NCBI GenBank assembly: GCA_022649165.1
Contig: JALCNR010000008.1
Location: forward strand, 50,208-114,207
Length of the DNA stretch: 64,000 bases
Direction: 5' to 3'
Origin: Actinomyces sp.
Lineage (GTDB): Bacteria > Actinomycetota > Actinomycetes > Actinomycetales > Actinomycetaceae
Position numbers and translations under genes: made by a program
Notes under the pieces: generated by a model
Seen by the model: the letters and a program-made list of their open reading frames with translations, nothing else
Database searches by the model: none
What the model was told of the DNA's origin: nothing
Shown: in pieces, positions 51,051-60,422 of the stretch
Layout: each line of letters starts with the position of its first letter
Numbering within the stretch: position 1 is the first letter of the stretch

Positions 51051-53269
51051 TGCGACGCCGGGTGCTGGGCGTGGCGGCGTCACTCGCCGCCCTCGTCGCC
51101 GCGACGGTGGCCATGGCGGGGCCGGCCTTAGCCGAGGACGACCAGGGCGCCGCCGCGGACGCGGCCTCGCGGTCGGCGGTGCGCCCCTCGGTCCTGGGCG
51201 CCGCCTCGGAGGAGGACGACGCCGGGATCGCCGTCAGCATCGACGACCTCAACCCGCGGGTGCTCACCACCCAGGACACGGTCGTCGTGTCGGGGACGGT
51301 GACGAACACCTCCGGCGCGGACCTCTCCGACCCCGTGTTCGACGTGTTCATGCGCCCCAGCACCCCCGTCACCGACGAGGAGCTCACCGCCTTCCTGTCG
51401 GGCGAGCGGTGGGCCGGCCAGCAGGCCGGCACCGCCCAGCTGGGCCGCGACCTGGCGGCGGGCGCGTCCGCCGAGTTCTCTGTGACGCTGGCGCGCGCGG
51501 ACCTGCCGCTGGACGACAGCTTCGAATGGGGCCCCCGCGGGCTCACCGTGACCGCGGCCTCCGGAGACGCCCGGGGGCAGGACCGCACCCTGCTGGTGTG
51601 GGACTCCGGATACGACGTCTCCCCGACGCTCATGGACGCCGTGGTCCCCTGGACCGCGGACACGGCGACGGGCGCCGCGACCGAGCAGCGGGCGGCGCTC
51701 TCCCTGGCGGCCACCGACGGCGTCACGCTGGCCGTCGACCCGGAGCTCTTCCCCGAGGAGGCCGGCGAGGAGACCGCTTCCTCCGGCGAAGGGGGGCAGT
51801 CCGGGGACGCCCCGCAGTCCCAGTCCGCCTCCCCGTCCGCATCCTCATCGCCGTCCGCATCCGCATCGCCGGCGCCGTCCTCGTCGTCCGGGGATGGGAG
51901 CCGGACCGCGGACAGGAGGCTCGTCGACGAGCTCCTGTCCACCGCTCAGGAGCTGATCGCGCTTCCCCGCTGGGACGCCGACCTCGGGGCGCTGACGGTG
52001 GGGGGCTCTCCGGACCTCATGGACCTCGCCCTGGACTCGCGCACCACGTTCACGGCGGCCCTGCGCCAGGAGTCCTCGCGCAGGCCCGGCGGGGGCGCCA
52101 CCGTCATCGGCGACGTCGTGTGGCCGACCACCGCGGCCTTCGGCCTGCAGGTGCTCCAGCGCTTCCAGGACCAGACGATCATCGCCCCACCCGGGGCCGT
52201 CGCCCCCGCCGAGGACCTCTCGTTCACCTCCGTGTCCCGTGTCGAGGTCGATACCGGGAGCGGGGAGACCTCCACCTCTGGGGAGGCCGACGGCACGGTC
52301 ACGGTCCTCACCTCCCAGCAGGCGATCTCCGACGTCCTGGGGTGGGACGCGAGCTCGGAGGCCGACCAGCTGGACGCGGAACAGGCCCTCACCGCCCTCA
52401 CCGCGATCATCACGCGCGAGAAGCCCAACGAGTCGCGCACGCTTCTGGCCGTCGTGCCGCGCGGCACCGCGGTGGACGCCGACCTGGTGGGCCGCGTCCA
52501 CGCCCTCCTGGACCAGCGGTGGGTGGACGGTACGACCTTCTCCGCGATCGCCGCCTCCTCCCCCACCGATCAGGGGCGCGAGGCGATCGGCGGAGCCGCG
52601 GCGCTCGACCAGTCGACGACCGACGCCTTCCAGGCGGTGTCCGACGCCCTCACCCAGACTGCGGCCCTCGCCTCAGCCCTGGAGGAGCCCGAGGTCCTCA
52701 CCTCCACCATCGAGGAGGCCGCGCTGCGCATGCTGGCCGCCGGCACCTCCGCCGAGGAGCGCTCGGACGGGATCACGCGCCTGCGCCTGGAGACCGCCCG
52801 GCTCCTCACCTCCGTCCACGCGGAACCGACCTCGACCGTCAACCTCATCAACAAGACCGCCAACTTCCCCGTGCCCATCGCCAACGACCTGGCCTGGGAC
52901 GTGACCGTCAAGGTGACGCTCCTGCCCTCGGACCCGCGTCTGCGCGTCACCGACACCCAAGAGGTCACGATCCCCGCGGGGACCACCTCGACGGTCGAAG
53001 TGCCGGTCTCGGCCATCGGATCGGGCGACATCGAGGTCGGCTACAAGGTGACCACGTCGGACGGACACGTGCTGGATGACACGCAGTCGGTCACGGTGCG
53101 GATGCGCGCGGGGTGGGAGGATACCGGGACGGCGGTGATCGCCGGGCTGCTGGTCGTCGCCCTCGTCGCCGGCGTCGCCCGCACACTCGGCAAGAGGATG
53201 CGCGCCCGCCGGACCGCGCCCGACGCGGACGCTCCCGGCACGACCGCCGCGACGGAGGAGGGACGATGA
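51050..53269 (+). CDS. DUF6049 secreted, membrane-anchored protein (Rv3909-like)
   Basis: 739 residues. Signal peptide (VLGVAASLAALVAATVAMAG, cleaved after ALA near residue 27), beta-sandwich regions (LNPRVLTTQDTVVVSGTVTN at about 65-84), a low-complexity Ser/Ala/Pro linker around 255-282, a middle alpha/beta part, a C-terminal Ig-like domain (FPVPIANDLAWDVTVKVTL) and one membrane helix near residues 695-715 with basic cytoplasmic tail. DUF6049 proteins always neighbour MurJ in actinobacteria and are thought to take part in envelope assembly; no enzymatic motif is seen. ATGA overlap with murJ. Confidence 0.85.
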   Translation: MRRRVLGVAASLAALVAATVAMAGPALAEDDQGAAADAASRSAVRPSVLGAASEEDDAGIAVSIDDLNPRVLTTQDTVVVSGTVTNTSGADLSDPVFDVFMRPSTPVTDEELTAFLSGERWAGQQAGTAQLGRDLAAGASAEFSVTLARADLPLDDSFEWGPRGLTVTAASGDARGQDRTLLVWDSGYDVSPTLMDAVVPWTADTATGAATEQRAALSLAATDGVTLAVDPELFPEEAGEETASSGEGGQSGDAPQSQSASPSASSSPSASASPAPSSSSGDGSRTADRRLVDELLSTAQELIALPRWDADLGALTVGGSPDLMDLALDSRTTFTAALRQESSRRPGGGATVIGDVVWPTTAAFGLQVLQRFQDQTIIAPPGAVAPAEDLSFTSVSRVEVDTGSGETSTSGEADGTVTVLTSQQAISDVLGWDASSEADQLDAEQALTALTAIITREKPNESRTLLAVVPRGTAVDADLVGRVHALLDQRWVDGTTFSAIAASSPTDQGREAIGGAAALDQSTTDAFQAVSDALTQTAALASALEEPEVLTSTIEEAALRMLAAGTSAEERSDGITRLRLETARLLTSVHAEPTSTVNLINKTANFPVPIANDLAWDVTVKVTLLPSDPRLRVTDTQEVTIPAGTTSTVEVPVSAIGSGDIEVGYKVTTSDGHVLDDTQSVTVRMRAGWEDTGTAVIAGLLVVALVAGVARTLGKRMRARRTAPDADAPGTTAATEEGR

Positions 53270-56200
53270 GCGAGGACACACGTGCGACGGACCCGGACGA
53301 GGCCCCCGGCGCCGTCGGCGCCCCCCGGCAGGCCTCCCTCCTGAGGTCCTCGGCCATCATGGCGTCCGGCACCATGGTCTCCCGCATCCTCGGGTTCGTG
53401 CGCGCCGCCCTGCTGGTGGCCGCCATCGGATCCGCCGCGGGCGCGGTGTCGACCTCGTTCCAGGTGGCCAACACGCTGCCCAACACCGTCTACAACCTGC
53501 TGGCCGCGGGCGTCTTCGACGCGGTCCTGGTCCCCCAGATCGTCCGCGCGCTCAAGCGCAGGTCGGGCGATGTCTACGTCAACCGCCTGCTCACGCTGGC
53601 CGGCGTGATCCTCTTCGGCGTCACCTTGGTCGCCATGGTCGCAGCCCCCTTGCTGGTGACGATCCTGGCCGGCAGCTTCACCGGCCAGATGCGCACCTTG
53701 ACGATCGCCTTCTCGCTGATCTGCCTGCCTCAGATCTTCTTCTACGGCCTGTACAACCTCCTGGGCGAGCTGCTCAACGCCCGGGGCGTGTTCGGGCCCT
53801 ACATGTGGGCGCCCGTCGTCAACAACGTTGTCGCCATCGCCGGGCTGGTCGTCTTCATCGCGATGTTCGGCTCCACCGGCTCGCGGGGGACCTTCGCCGT
53901 CTCCGACTTCACGAGCTCGCAATTCTGGATCCTCGGGGGGACGGCCACACTGGGCGTCATCTGCCAGGCGCTGGTGCTCGTCATCCCGATCCGGCGCTCG
54001 GGCGTCTCCGTGCGCCCCGACTTCCGCTTCCGCGGCACATCCTTCGGCACGGCCTCGAAGGTGGCGGGCTGGACCTTCGCGACCCTGGGCATCAGCCAGC
54101 TGGGCGTCATCTCCACGACGCAACTGGCCACCCGGGCCGACGCCTTCGCCGACGCGAACAACATCGCGACGATGGCGGGGTACACGGCCTACACCACCAT
54201 GTTCATGATCTACATGGTGCCCCAGTCCCTGATCTCCGTGTCCCTGGCCACCGCCATCTTCACACGGCTGGCGGACGCCGCCGCCGACCGCGACCACCGC
54301 ACCGTGGCCGAGCAGTACACGACGGGCCTCACTCTCATCACTCTGCTGTCCCTGCTCTCGGCCGCCGTCCTGATCGCGGGCGCCACCCCGATGGTCCAGC
54401 TCATCATCCCGGGCACCACGGACCCCGGCGTCATCCACGCCTACGCGCTAGTCCTCACCGCGCTGATGCCGGGGGTGGCGTCCACGGGCATGGTGCTGAT
54501 GAGCCAGCGCGTGTTCTTCGCCTACGAGGACGCCCGGCCCGTCTTCCTCATGGGCATCGTGCCCACGCTGATCCAGATCATCGTCGGCTGGTCGATCTAC
54601 GCCCTGGCCGACGCCCAGTGGTGGACCTTCGGCGCCGCTCTGGCGGAGACCGTCTGCCGCCTCACCCAGGGCTTCATCGCCGTGTTCTGGGTGGCCCGCA
54701 AGAACTCCTTCGTCAACCCGGGCCGCATCATCGCGACGTACCTCAAGTACCTCACCGCCGCCGTCGCCGCCTGGGCCGTCGCCTACCTGGTCGTGCGCCT
54801 CATCGGCCCGATGACTCTGATCGACAACGGCCCAGCGCGCTTCCTCGTGTCCGCCCTCAAGCTGGTGCTCGTCGCCCTCGTCGCCGCGGCCTGCTACGTC
54901 GCGGTCCTCCGCGTCGTCGATCCTGCGAACGCCTCGGCCGCCCTGTCCCACGCCGCCCGGCGGCTCCGTGTCCCCGCCCGTCTGTCCGCCTTCATGGCGG
55001 GCCGCGCCTCCCGGCCCGCCGCTGCGCCGGACGCAGCGCCCTCGACGGGCCTCCCGGCCCCTCCGCCCCCGCCCACGCCCGACGAGATGGCGGAGTCGGT
55101 CGCGGCCTCGCGCACCGGGTGGTCGATGATCGGGAGGCAGTGGGCGGCCTCCGATCCGACCCACACGGGCGAGTTCCCCATCATCCGCCCCTCCGCCCGT
55201 CCGGAAGACCCGCTCATGAGCATCCCCTCCTTCGACGACATCCTCCATCCCGCGGATGACGGAGCCGTTGCGCCGCCCCCCGCGCCCGGCCATCCCTTCA
55301 TCCCCCCCGTCCACGAGGGCGACCCCGGCCCGGACGAGCCGGGCACCCGGCCCCAACCCGGCGACCAGCCCGAGCCCGACGACCAGCCGGACCAGGAGAC
55401 GACCGGGGACGACGAATCGGCGGGCGCGCCCGCCACGGCCGGCCAGCCGGCGCCCGCCGTCGCACAGGGGGACGCCGCCGCCCCCGGAGGGATCACGACC
55501 GGTTCGGCCGGAGCGGCCGCCGCGGCGATCGGCGCCGCAGCCGCAACGGCCCGGCGCTCGGTGGCCTCCTGGATCCGGGCCCGGCAGCGCGGTGGAGACG
55601 ACGCCCCCGAAACCCCGCAGGACGGCCTGACTCCGCCACCGGAGCCCCCCTCGCCGCCGGAGGACACGACCGGGGACGGCGGCGACCCGGGAGATGGCAG
55701 GACGCGAGTGGACCCGACCGTGCCCGCCATGGTGATGGCCCTGGTGCTGGTCATCGGCGGCGGGATCTGGGGCTTCCACCAGGCGTTCGCCCCCGTCTCC
55801 GCGGTGGAGGACCTCGCGCAGTCACTCGCCGCCGGCGTCACCTCGGGGCAGTCGGAGTCCGGTGCCGCCCCGAGTGGCGGCGAGGGGGCGCAACCCAGCC
55901 CGCACGAGACGGTGTCACCGGTGATCCAGGCCGCCAAGGTCTTCTCCTGGAACTCCGCGAGCGGGGATCGCGGCGACCACGACGACCTGTACATCAACCT
56001 CATCGACGGGGACCCCTCGACGCAGTGGTACTCCCGCTACTACGACCTCAACCAGTTCTCGGACGACAACACGGTGACAATCCTCCTCACGCTGGAGCAG
56101 ACCTCCACGCTGTCGGGGATCACCCTGTCGATGGACCCGGGCACGTCCGGCGGGGAGCTGGTCGTCCGCGCGGTGGACGACCCGGCGAACCCCCGGGCGG

Positions 56201-56355
56201 GAACAGAACTGGCCACCACGGCGTTGAGTCCGACGACCCAGATCACGCTGGATCCGGCCGCCGACCTGCAGTACGTCTCCCTGTCGTTCCGCACCATGCC
56301 CACCGACTCGGAGGGCCTCAACAGGGCATGGATCAGCGAGATCACCGTCCAGTGA
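53266..56355 (+). CDS. murJ: MurJ lipid II flippase fused to a C-terminal extracellular discoidin-like domain
   Basis: 1029 residues. Residues about 22-550 are the 14-helix MurJ/MviN flippase (SAIMASGTMVSRILGFVRAA at the start, NTLPNTVYNLLAAGVFDAVL, YTTMFMIYMVPQSLISVSLA, and VFFAYEDARPVFLMG). A cytoplasmic disordered Pro/Asp/Glu/Ala-rich stretch covers about 565-815. One more membrane helix (about 820-842) leads to an outside domain (about 885-1029) with WNSASGDRGDHDDLYINLID, the pattern of F5/8-type C (discoidin) folds. The mycobacterial homologue has a pseudokinase between flippase and outer domain; here it is replaced by the disordered stretch. It flips lipid II for peptidoglycan synthesis. 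Confidence 0.92.
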   Translation: MSEDTRATDPDEAPGAVGAPRQASLLRSSAIMASGTMVSRILGFVRAALLVAAIGSAAGAVSTSFQVANTLPNTVYNLLAAGVFDAVLVPQIVRALKRRSGDVYVNRLLTLAGVILFGVTLVAMVAAPLLVTILAGSFTGQMRTLTIAFSLICLPQIFFYGLYNLLGELLNARGVFGPYMWAPVVNNVVAIAGLVVFIAMFGSTGSRGTFAVSDFTSSQFWILGGTATLGVICQALVLVIPIRRSGVSVRPDFRFRGTSFGTASKVAGWTFATLGISQLGVISTTQLATRADAFADANNIATMAGYTAYTTMFMIYMVPQSLISVSLATAIFTRLADAAADRDHRTVAEQYTTGLTLITLLSLLSAAVLIAGATPMVQLIIPGTTDPGVIHAYALVLTALMPGVASTGMVLMSQRVFFAYEDARPVFLMGIVPTLIQIIVGWSIYALADAQWWTFGAALAETVCRLTQGFIAVFWVARKNSFVNPGRIIATYLKYLTAAVAAWAVAYLVVRLIGPMTLIDNGPARFLVSALKLVLVALVAAACYVAVLRVVDPANASAALSHAARRLRVPARLSAFMAGRASRPAAAPDAAPSTGLPAPPPPPTPDEMAESVAASRTGWSMIGRQWAASDPTHTGEFPIIRPSARPEDPLMSIPSFDDILHPADDGAVAPPPAPGHPFIPPVHEGDPGPDEPGTRPQPGDQPEPDDQPDQETTGDDESAGAPATAGQPAPAVAQGDAAAPGGITTGSAGAAAAAIGAAAATARRSVASWIRARQRGGDDAPETPQDGLTPPPEPPSPPEDTTGDGGDPGDGRTRVDPTVPAMVMALVLVIGGGIWGFHQAFAPVSAVEDLAQSLAAGVTSGQSESGAAPSGGEGAQPSPHETVSPVIQAAKVFSWNSASGDRGDHDDLYINLIDGDPSTQWYSRYYDLNQFSDDNTVTILLTLEQTSTLSGITLSMDPGTSGGELVVRAVDDPANPRAGTELATTALSPTTQITLDPAADLQYVSLSFRTMPTDSEGLNRAWISEITVQ

Positions 56356-56379
56356 GCACCGCGAAGGAGATTGACACCC

Positions 56380-57324
56380 ATGTCTGAGGACACCCAGGTC
56401 CGCGACCTCGTCATCATCGGATCCGGACCTGCGGGGTACACGGCCGCCATCTACGCCGCGCGGGCGGGTCTGCGCCCCCTCGTGCTCGCCGGGTCGGTGA
56501 CGGCGGGCGGAGCGCTGATGAACACGACCGAGGTCGAGAACTTCCCCGGCTTCCCCGAGGGGCTCCTGGGCCCCGACCTCATGGACCGGATGCGCGCCCA
56601 GGCCGAGCGTTTCGGCGCGGAGGTCCGTCTCGAGGACGCCACCGCCGTCGACCTGGCCGGCCCGGTGAAGTCCGTGACCGTCGACGAGGACGAGGTCGTC
56701 TCCGCCCGCGCGGTCATCCTCGCGACCGGGTCGGACTACCGGCACATGGGGGTCGACGGCGAGGACCGCCTGTCCGGGCGGGGCGTGAGCTTCTGCGCGA
56801 CCTGCGACGGCTTCTTCTTCCGCGACAAGGACCTTGCGGTCGTCGGCGGGGGGGACTCCGCGATGGAGGAGGCCACGTTCCTCACCCGCTTCGCGAAGTC
56901 CGTGACGGTCGTGCACCGCCGCGACCAGCTGCGGGCCTCCAAGGCGATGGTCGACCGGGCGAAGGCTGATCCGAAGATCCGCTTCGCCTGGAACGAGACG
57001 GTCCAACGGGTCCTGGGCGACTCCTCCGTGGAGGGCGTCGAGCTGCGTTGCACGACGGACGGGGCGACCTCGACCCTGCCGGTGGACGGCGTGTTCGTCG
57101 CCATCGGGCACGAGCCGCGCACGGAGCTGCTCCGCGGGCAGGTGGACCTGGACAGCGCCGGCTACATCGTCGTCGAGGAACCGTCCACGCGCACCAACCT
57201 GGAGGGGGTCTTCGCCTGCGGCGACGCGGTCGACCACACGTACCGGCAGGCCGTGACCGCCGCCGGGTCCGGATGCCGCGCCGCCCTGGACGCCGAGCGC
57301 TGGCTGGCCGCCCGGGGACGGTGA
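56380..57324 (+). CDS. trxB: Thioredoxin reductase
   Basis: 314 residues. FAD loop [23 protein letters not shown] loop [12 protein letters not shown], redox motif CATC (Cys139, Cys142) in SFCATCDG, and the end motif [21 protein letters not shown]. It reduces thioredoxin with NADPH. ATG 56380 has GAAGGAGA upstream; TTG 56371 is a poorer start. In mycobacteria trxA follows trxB, but here a HAD gene follows. Confidence 0.96.
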   Translation: MSEDTQVRDLVIIGSGPAGYTAAIYAARAGLRPLVLAGSVTAGGALMNTTEVENFPGFPEGLLGPDLMDRMRAQAERFGAEVRLEDATAVDLAGPVKSVTVDEDEVVSARAVILATGSDYRHMGVDGEDRLSGRGVSFCATCDGFFFRDKDLAVVGGGDSAMEEATFLTRFAKSVTVVHRRDQLRASKAMVDRAKADPKIRFAWNETVQRVLGDSSVEGVELRCTTDGATSTLPVDGVFVAIGHEPRTELLRGQVDLDSAGYIVVEEPSTRTNLEGVFACGDAVDHTYRQAVTAAGSGCRAALDAERWLAARGR

Positions 57325-57364
57325 CCGCCCGGGCCCCGCGCGGGGATGACGGCCCGGCATTGGG

Positions 57365-57376
57365 CACAATGGGGAC
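57365..57376 (+). promoter_or_regulatory. Candidate leaderless promoter of the HAD hydrolase at 57377
   Basis: CACAAT (57365-57370), 6 bases, ATG 57377. Confidence 0.5.
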
Positions 57377-58036
57377 ATGAGCACCACGCCCCCGCGCACC
57401 CACGCCGTCGTGTGGGACATGGGCGGGACCCTCCTCGACACCTATCCCGAGGTCGATCGCGCGCTGTGCGCCGCCGTCCACGACGGCCGGGTGGGGGCGG
57501 ACGACCTGCGGGAGGTCGCCGTGCTGACCCGCCGGTCGATTGAGAGCGCGATCCGGGAGCTCGCCTCGCGCCATGGCCTGGACCGCGGGATCCTCGACGA
57601 CGCCTATGCCGAGGTCCGGGACCGATGGAAGACCCGTCCGGCTCCCCTCATCGACGGCGTGTCGGACGTGGTCGACGCCGTGCGGCGCGCGGGCGGCCTC
57701 AACCTGGTGGTCACCCACCGGGATCGCGACGGCGCGCTGGCCCTGCTGGCGGGCCACCGGCTGCGCGTCGATGACGTCATCTGCCCCGGGGACGGGTACC
57801 CGCGCAAACCCGACCCCTCGATGATCCTCGCCGTCTTGGCCCGCAACGGCGTCGCGCCCGGCGACGCGGTGGCCGTCGGCGACCGCCCGATCGACGTCCA
57901 GGCCGCCCGGGCCGCCGGAGTACGGCCCTTCTTCCTCGTCACCCCGGGGCTCCCGGCACCGACCGAGACGGGGGAGGACCCGTCCACCGCGATCCCCTCC
58001 GTGCGGGGGCTTCTGGCGACCGTGGCAGACTGGTGA
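57377..58036 (+). CDS. HAD-superfamily hydrolase
   Basis: 219 residues. Motif I VWDMGGTLLDT (the second catalytic Asp of DxD is Gly here, as in some HAD members), motif II VVTHRD, motif III Lys in YPRKPDPS and motif IV AVGDRPIDVQAA. The Asp-to-Gly change in motif I may reduce phosphatase activity or point to another role. The promoter is next to the ATG, so the gene is independent of trxB. Confidence 0.85.
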   Translation: MSTTPPRTHAVVWDMGGTLLDTYPEVDRALCAAVHDGRVGADDLREVAVLTRRSIESAIRELASRHGLDRGILDDAYAEVRDRWKTRPAPLIDGVSDVVDAVRRAGGLNLVVTHRDRDGALALLAGHRLRVDDVICPGDGYPRKPDPSMILAVLARNGVAPGDAVAVGDRPIDVQAARAAGVRPFFLVTPGLPAPTETGEDPSTAIPSVRGLLATVADW

Positions 58037-58082
58037 CACCGGGCTGGCAGGCCCGGACCCACACGATCCAGAGGAAGGTCCC

Positions 58083-59438
58083 GTGAGCGAGACGATTCGC
58101 CGTCCGGGCGACACAGAGGGAAACAGGCTCGATCCATGGTTCGGCTCCTACGCCGCACGAGCTCGCAACCTGCGAGCTTCTGAGATCCGAGCTCTGTTCT
58201 CCGTCGTCTCGCGCCCCGAGGTGGTGTCGCTGGCCGGCGGGATGCCGAATCTCAAGGACCTGCCCATCGCGGAGCTTGCCGAGTCCGCCAAGCAGCTGAT
58301 CCTCCACCACGGCGCCGTCGCGATGCAGTACGGGTCGGGGCAGGGCTGGGAGGTCCTGCGCGAGCGCATCACGGAGGTCATGGCCTATGACGGGATCGTC
58401 GGCGCTGACCCCGACGACGTCGTCGTCACCACAGGGTCGCAGCAGGCCCTCGACTACGTCGCCGAGCTTTTCATCGACCCGGGTGATGTGGTCCTGGCGG
58501 AGTCGCCCTCCTACGTGGGGGCGCTCGGGGTGTTCCGCGCCCGTCAAGCGGACGTCGTCCACGTCGACATGGACCAGGACGGCCTGATCCCCGAGGCCCT
58601 CGAGGCGACGATCCGGGGCCTGAAGTCGCGGGGCCGGCGCGTCAAGTTCCTTTACACGATCCCGAACTTCCACAATCCGGCCGGCGTCACGCTGTCGGAG
58701 TCGCGCCGCCCCCTGATCACGCAGATCTGCCTGCGCGAGGGCGTGCTGATCGTCGAGGACAACCCCTACGGCCTGCTCGGCTTCCACTCCGACCCGCTGC
58801 CCGCCCTGGCCTCCTACTGCCCGGAGGGCGTCGTCTACCTCGGGTCGTTCTCGAAGATGTTCGCGCCGGGCTTCCGGATCGGGTGGGCGTACGCCCCCCA
58901 CGCGATCCGCGACAAGCTGGTGCTGGCCTCTGAGTCCGCCATCCTGTCGCCCTCGATGGTCGGTCAGATGGCAATTGCGCAGTATCTGTCTGAATATGAC
59001 TGGTACGGCCAAGTCAAGCAGTTCCGCGGGATGTACCAGGAACGCTGCGAGGCGATGCTCGACGCCTTGGGCGAGTACATGCCCGATTGCCGGTGGACCA
59101 TCCCCGACGGGGGCTTCTACACCTGGGTGACCCTTCCCGAAGGCCTCGACGCGAAGTCGATGCTCCCCCGGGCCGTGCGCGGCCAGGTCGCCTACGTCTC
59201 CGGCACCGCCTTCTACTACGACGGCCGCGGCGCCGACCACATGCGCCTGTCCTTCTGCTATCCGACCCCCGCGGAGATCCGCGAGGGCGTCCGCCGGCTC
59301 GCCTCCGTGGTCAACGCCGAGAAGGAGCTGGTCGAGATGTTCGGCGCGGGATTCGTCCCCGCCGACGCGCCGTCGGCCTCGTCCCCGCTCCCCCCGACCC
59401 CGCCGGAGGACCCGGGACCCGCGCCGGATGCTCGCTGA
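58083..59438 (+). CDS. PLP-dependent aminotransferase, class I/II (2-aminoadipate aminotransferase-like)
   Basis: 451 residues. Fold type I with VSLAGGMPNLKDLP, VVVTTGSQQALDYVAELF, TIPNFHNPAGVT, VEDNPYGLL, and the cofactor lysine Lys258 in GSFSKMFAPGFRIGW. The layout resembles MocR-family catalytic domains and LysN/aminoadipate or aromatic aminotransferases. The C-terminal 30 residues are Pro-rich. GTG 58083 has GAGGAAGG upstream. Amino-acid specificity is unknown; co-transcription with the ligase-like gene is likely. Confidence 0.88.
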   Translation: MSETIRRPGDTEGNRLDPWFGSYAARARNLRASEIRALFSVVSRPEVVSLAGGMPNLKDLPIAELAESAKQLILHHGAVAMQYGSGQGWEVLRERITEVMAYDGIVGADPDDVVVTTGSQQALDYVAELFIDPGDVVLAESPSYVGALGVFRARQADVVHVDMDQDGLIPEALEATIRGLKSRGRRVKFLYTIPNFHNPAGVTLSESRRPLITQICLREGVLIVEDNPYGLLGFHSDPLPALASYCPEGVVYLGSFSKMFAPGFRIGWAYAPHAIRDKLVLASESAILSPSMVGQMAIAQYLSEYDWYGQVKQFRGMYQERCEAMLDALGEYMPDCRWTIPDGGFYTWVTLPEGLDAKSMLPRAVRGQVAYVSGTAFYYDGRGADHMRLSFCYPTPAEIREGVRRLASVVNAEKELVEMFGAGFVPADAPSASSPLPPTPPEDPGPAPDAR

Positions 59439-59472
59439 ACCCCCTCGCATCGCCACTTCCCAGGAGCTGGAC

Positions 59473-60420
59473 ATGACCACCACACCTCGAATCCTCATCA
59501 TCGCCGGAGGGCTCACCCACGAGCGCGACGTCTCGGTCCGTTCGGGCCGGCGCGTCGCGAACGTCCTGCACCAGGCCGGTCACGAGGTGCGCGTGTGCGA
59601 CCTCGACGCCTCGCTCCTGCCGACGCTCGAGGAGTGGTCCCCGGACGTGGTGTGGCCGCTCGTCCACGGCTCCATCGGCGAGGACGGGTCTCTCCAGGCC
59701 CTCTTGGAAAGCCTCGGCGTCCCCTTCGTCGGATCCCATTCGGTGCAGGCGATGATGGCCTCCAACAAGCCGACGGCGAAGGGGCTCCTCGCCTCGGCCG
59801 GCGTGTCGACGCCGGCGTGGCTCTCGCTGCCGCAGTCTCTCTTCCGCCAGCTGGGCGCGACCGCGGTCCTCCAAGCCCTGGATCCGCGCCTCACCTTCCC
59901 CGTCGTCGTCAAGCCCACCGATGGCGGGTCCGCGCTGGGCATCTCCCGGGCGGATGGGACGGAGGCGCTGCGCTCGGCGATGGTCGACGCTTTCGCCTAC
60001 GGCGAGCGCGTGATGATTGAGCAATTCGTCGGGGGGACGGAGGTCGCGGTGAGCATTCTCGACCTGGAGGACGGGCCCGCTCCCCTGCCGCCCATCGAGA
60101 TCGTCACCGACGACGGCTCCTACAACTACGACGCCCGCTACACCACGGACACGACTCAGTACTTCGTGCCAGCCAGGTTGGACGCGGCGCTCACCTCCGC
60201 GGTGGCGCAGGCCGCGGTCCAGGTCCATCAGGTCCTCGGCCTGCGCCACCTCTCGCGGATCGACTTCATCGTGGACTCGGAGGGGAGCGTGTGGTTCATC
60301 GACGCCAATGTGGCGCCGGGCATGACCGACACGTCGCTGTTCCCCCAGGCGGCCGAGGCCGCCGGGTCCTTCGCCGACACCTGCCGGCGGATCGTGGCGT
60401 TCGCCGCCTCCGGGCGTTGA
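59473..60420 (+). CDS. D-alanine-D-alanine ligase-family ATP-grasp enzyme
   Basis: 315 residues, ATP-grasp. It opens ILIIAGGLTHERDVSVRSG, the Ddl N-terminal loop (usually GG..SEHEVS), and has LVHGSIGEDGSLQALLESLG, VVKPTDGGSALGIS, the acid/metal residues in SRIDFIVDSEG and IDANVAPGMT. It is shorter than typical Ddl (about 350-370), with the omega-loop region compact. It could be a true Ddl, or a relative joining other amino acids; the preceding aminotransferase suggests a small amino-acid pathway. ATG 59473 has GGAGCTGG upstream; the ATG at 59428 lies inside the aminotransferase gene. Confidence 0.78.
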   Translation: MTTTPRILIIAGGLTHERDVSVRSGRRVANVLHQAGHEVRVCDLDASLLPTLEEWSPDVVWPLVHGSIGEDGSLQALLESLGVPFVGSHSVQAMMASNKPTAKGLLASAGVSTPAWLSLPQSLFRQLGATAVLQALDPRLTFPVVVKPTDGGSALGISRADGTEALRSAMVDAFAYGERVMIEQFVGGTEVAVSILDLEDGPAPLPPIEIVTDDGSYNYDARYTTDTTQYFVPARLDAALTSAVAQAAVQVHQVLGLRHLSRIDFIVDSEGSVWFIDANVAPGMTDTSLFPQAAEAAGSFADTCRRIVAFAASGR

Positions 60421-60422
60421 GA

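Noticed and set aside
51823..51890. TCCGCATC-like repeats as a possible regulatory repeat
   Set aside because: They encode the Ser/Ala/Pro linker of the DUF6049 protein, which explains the low complexity.
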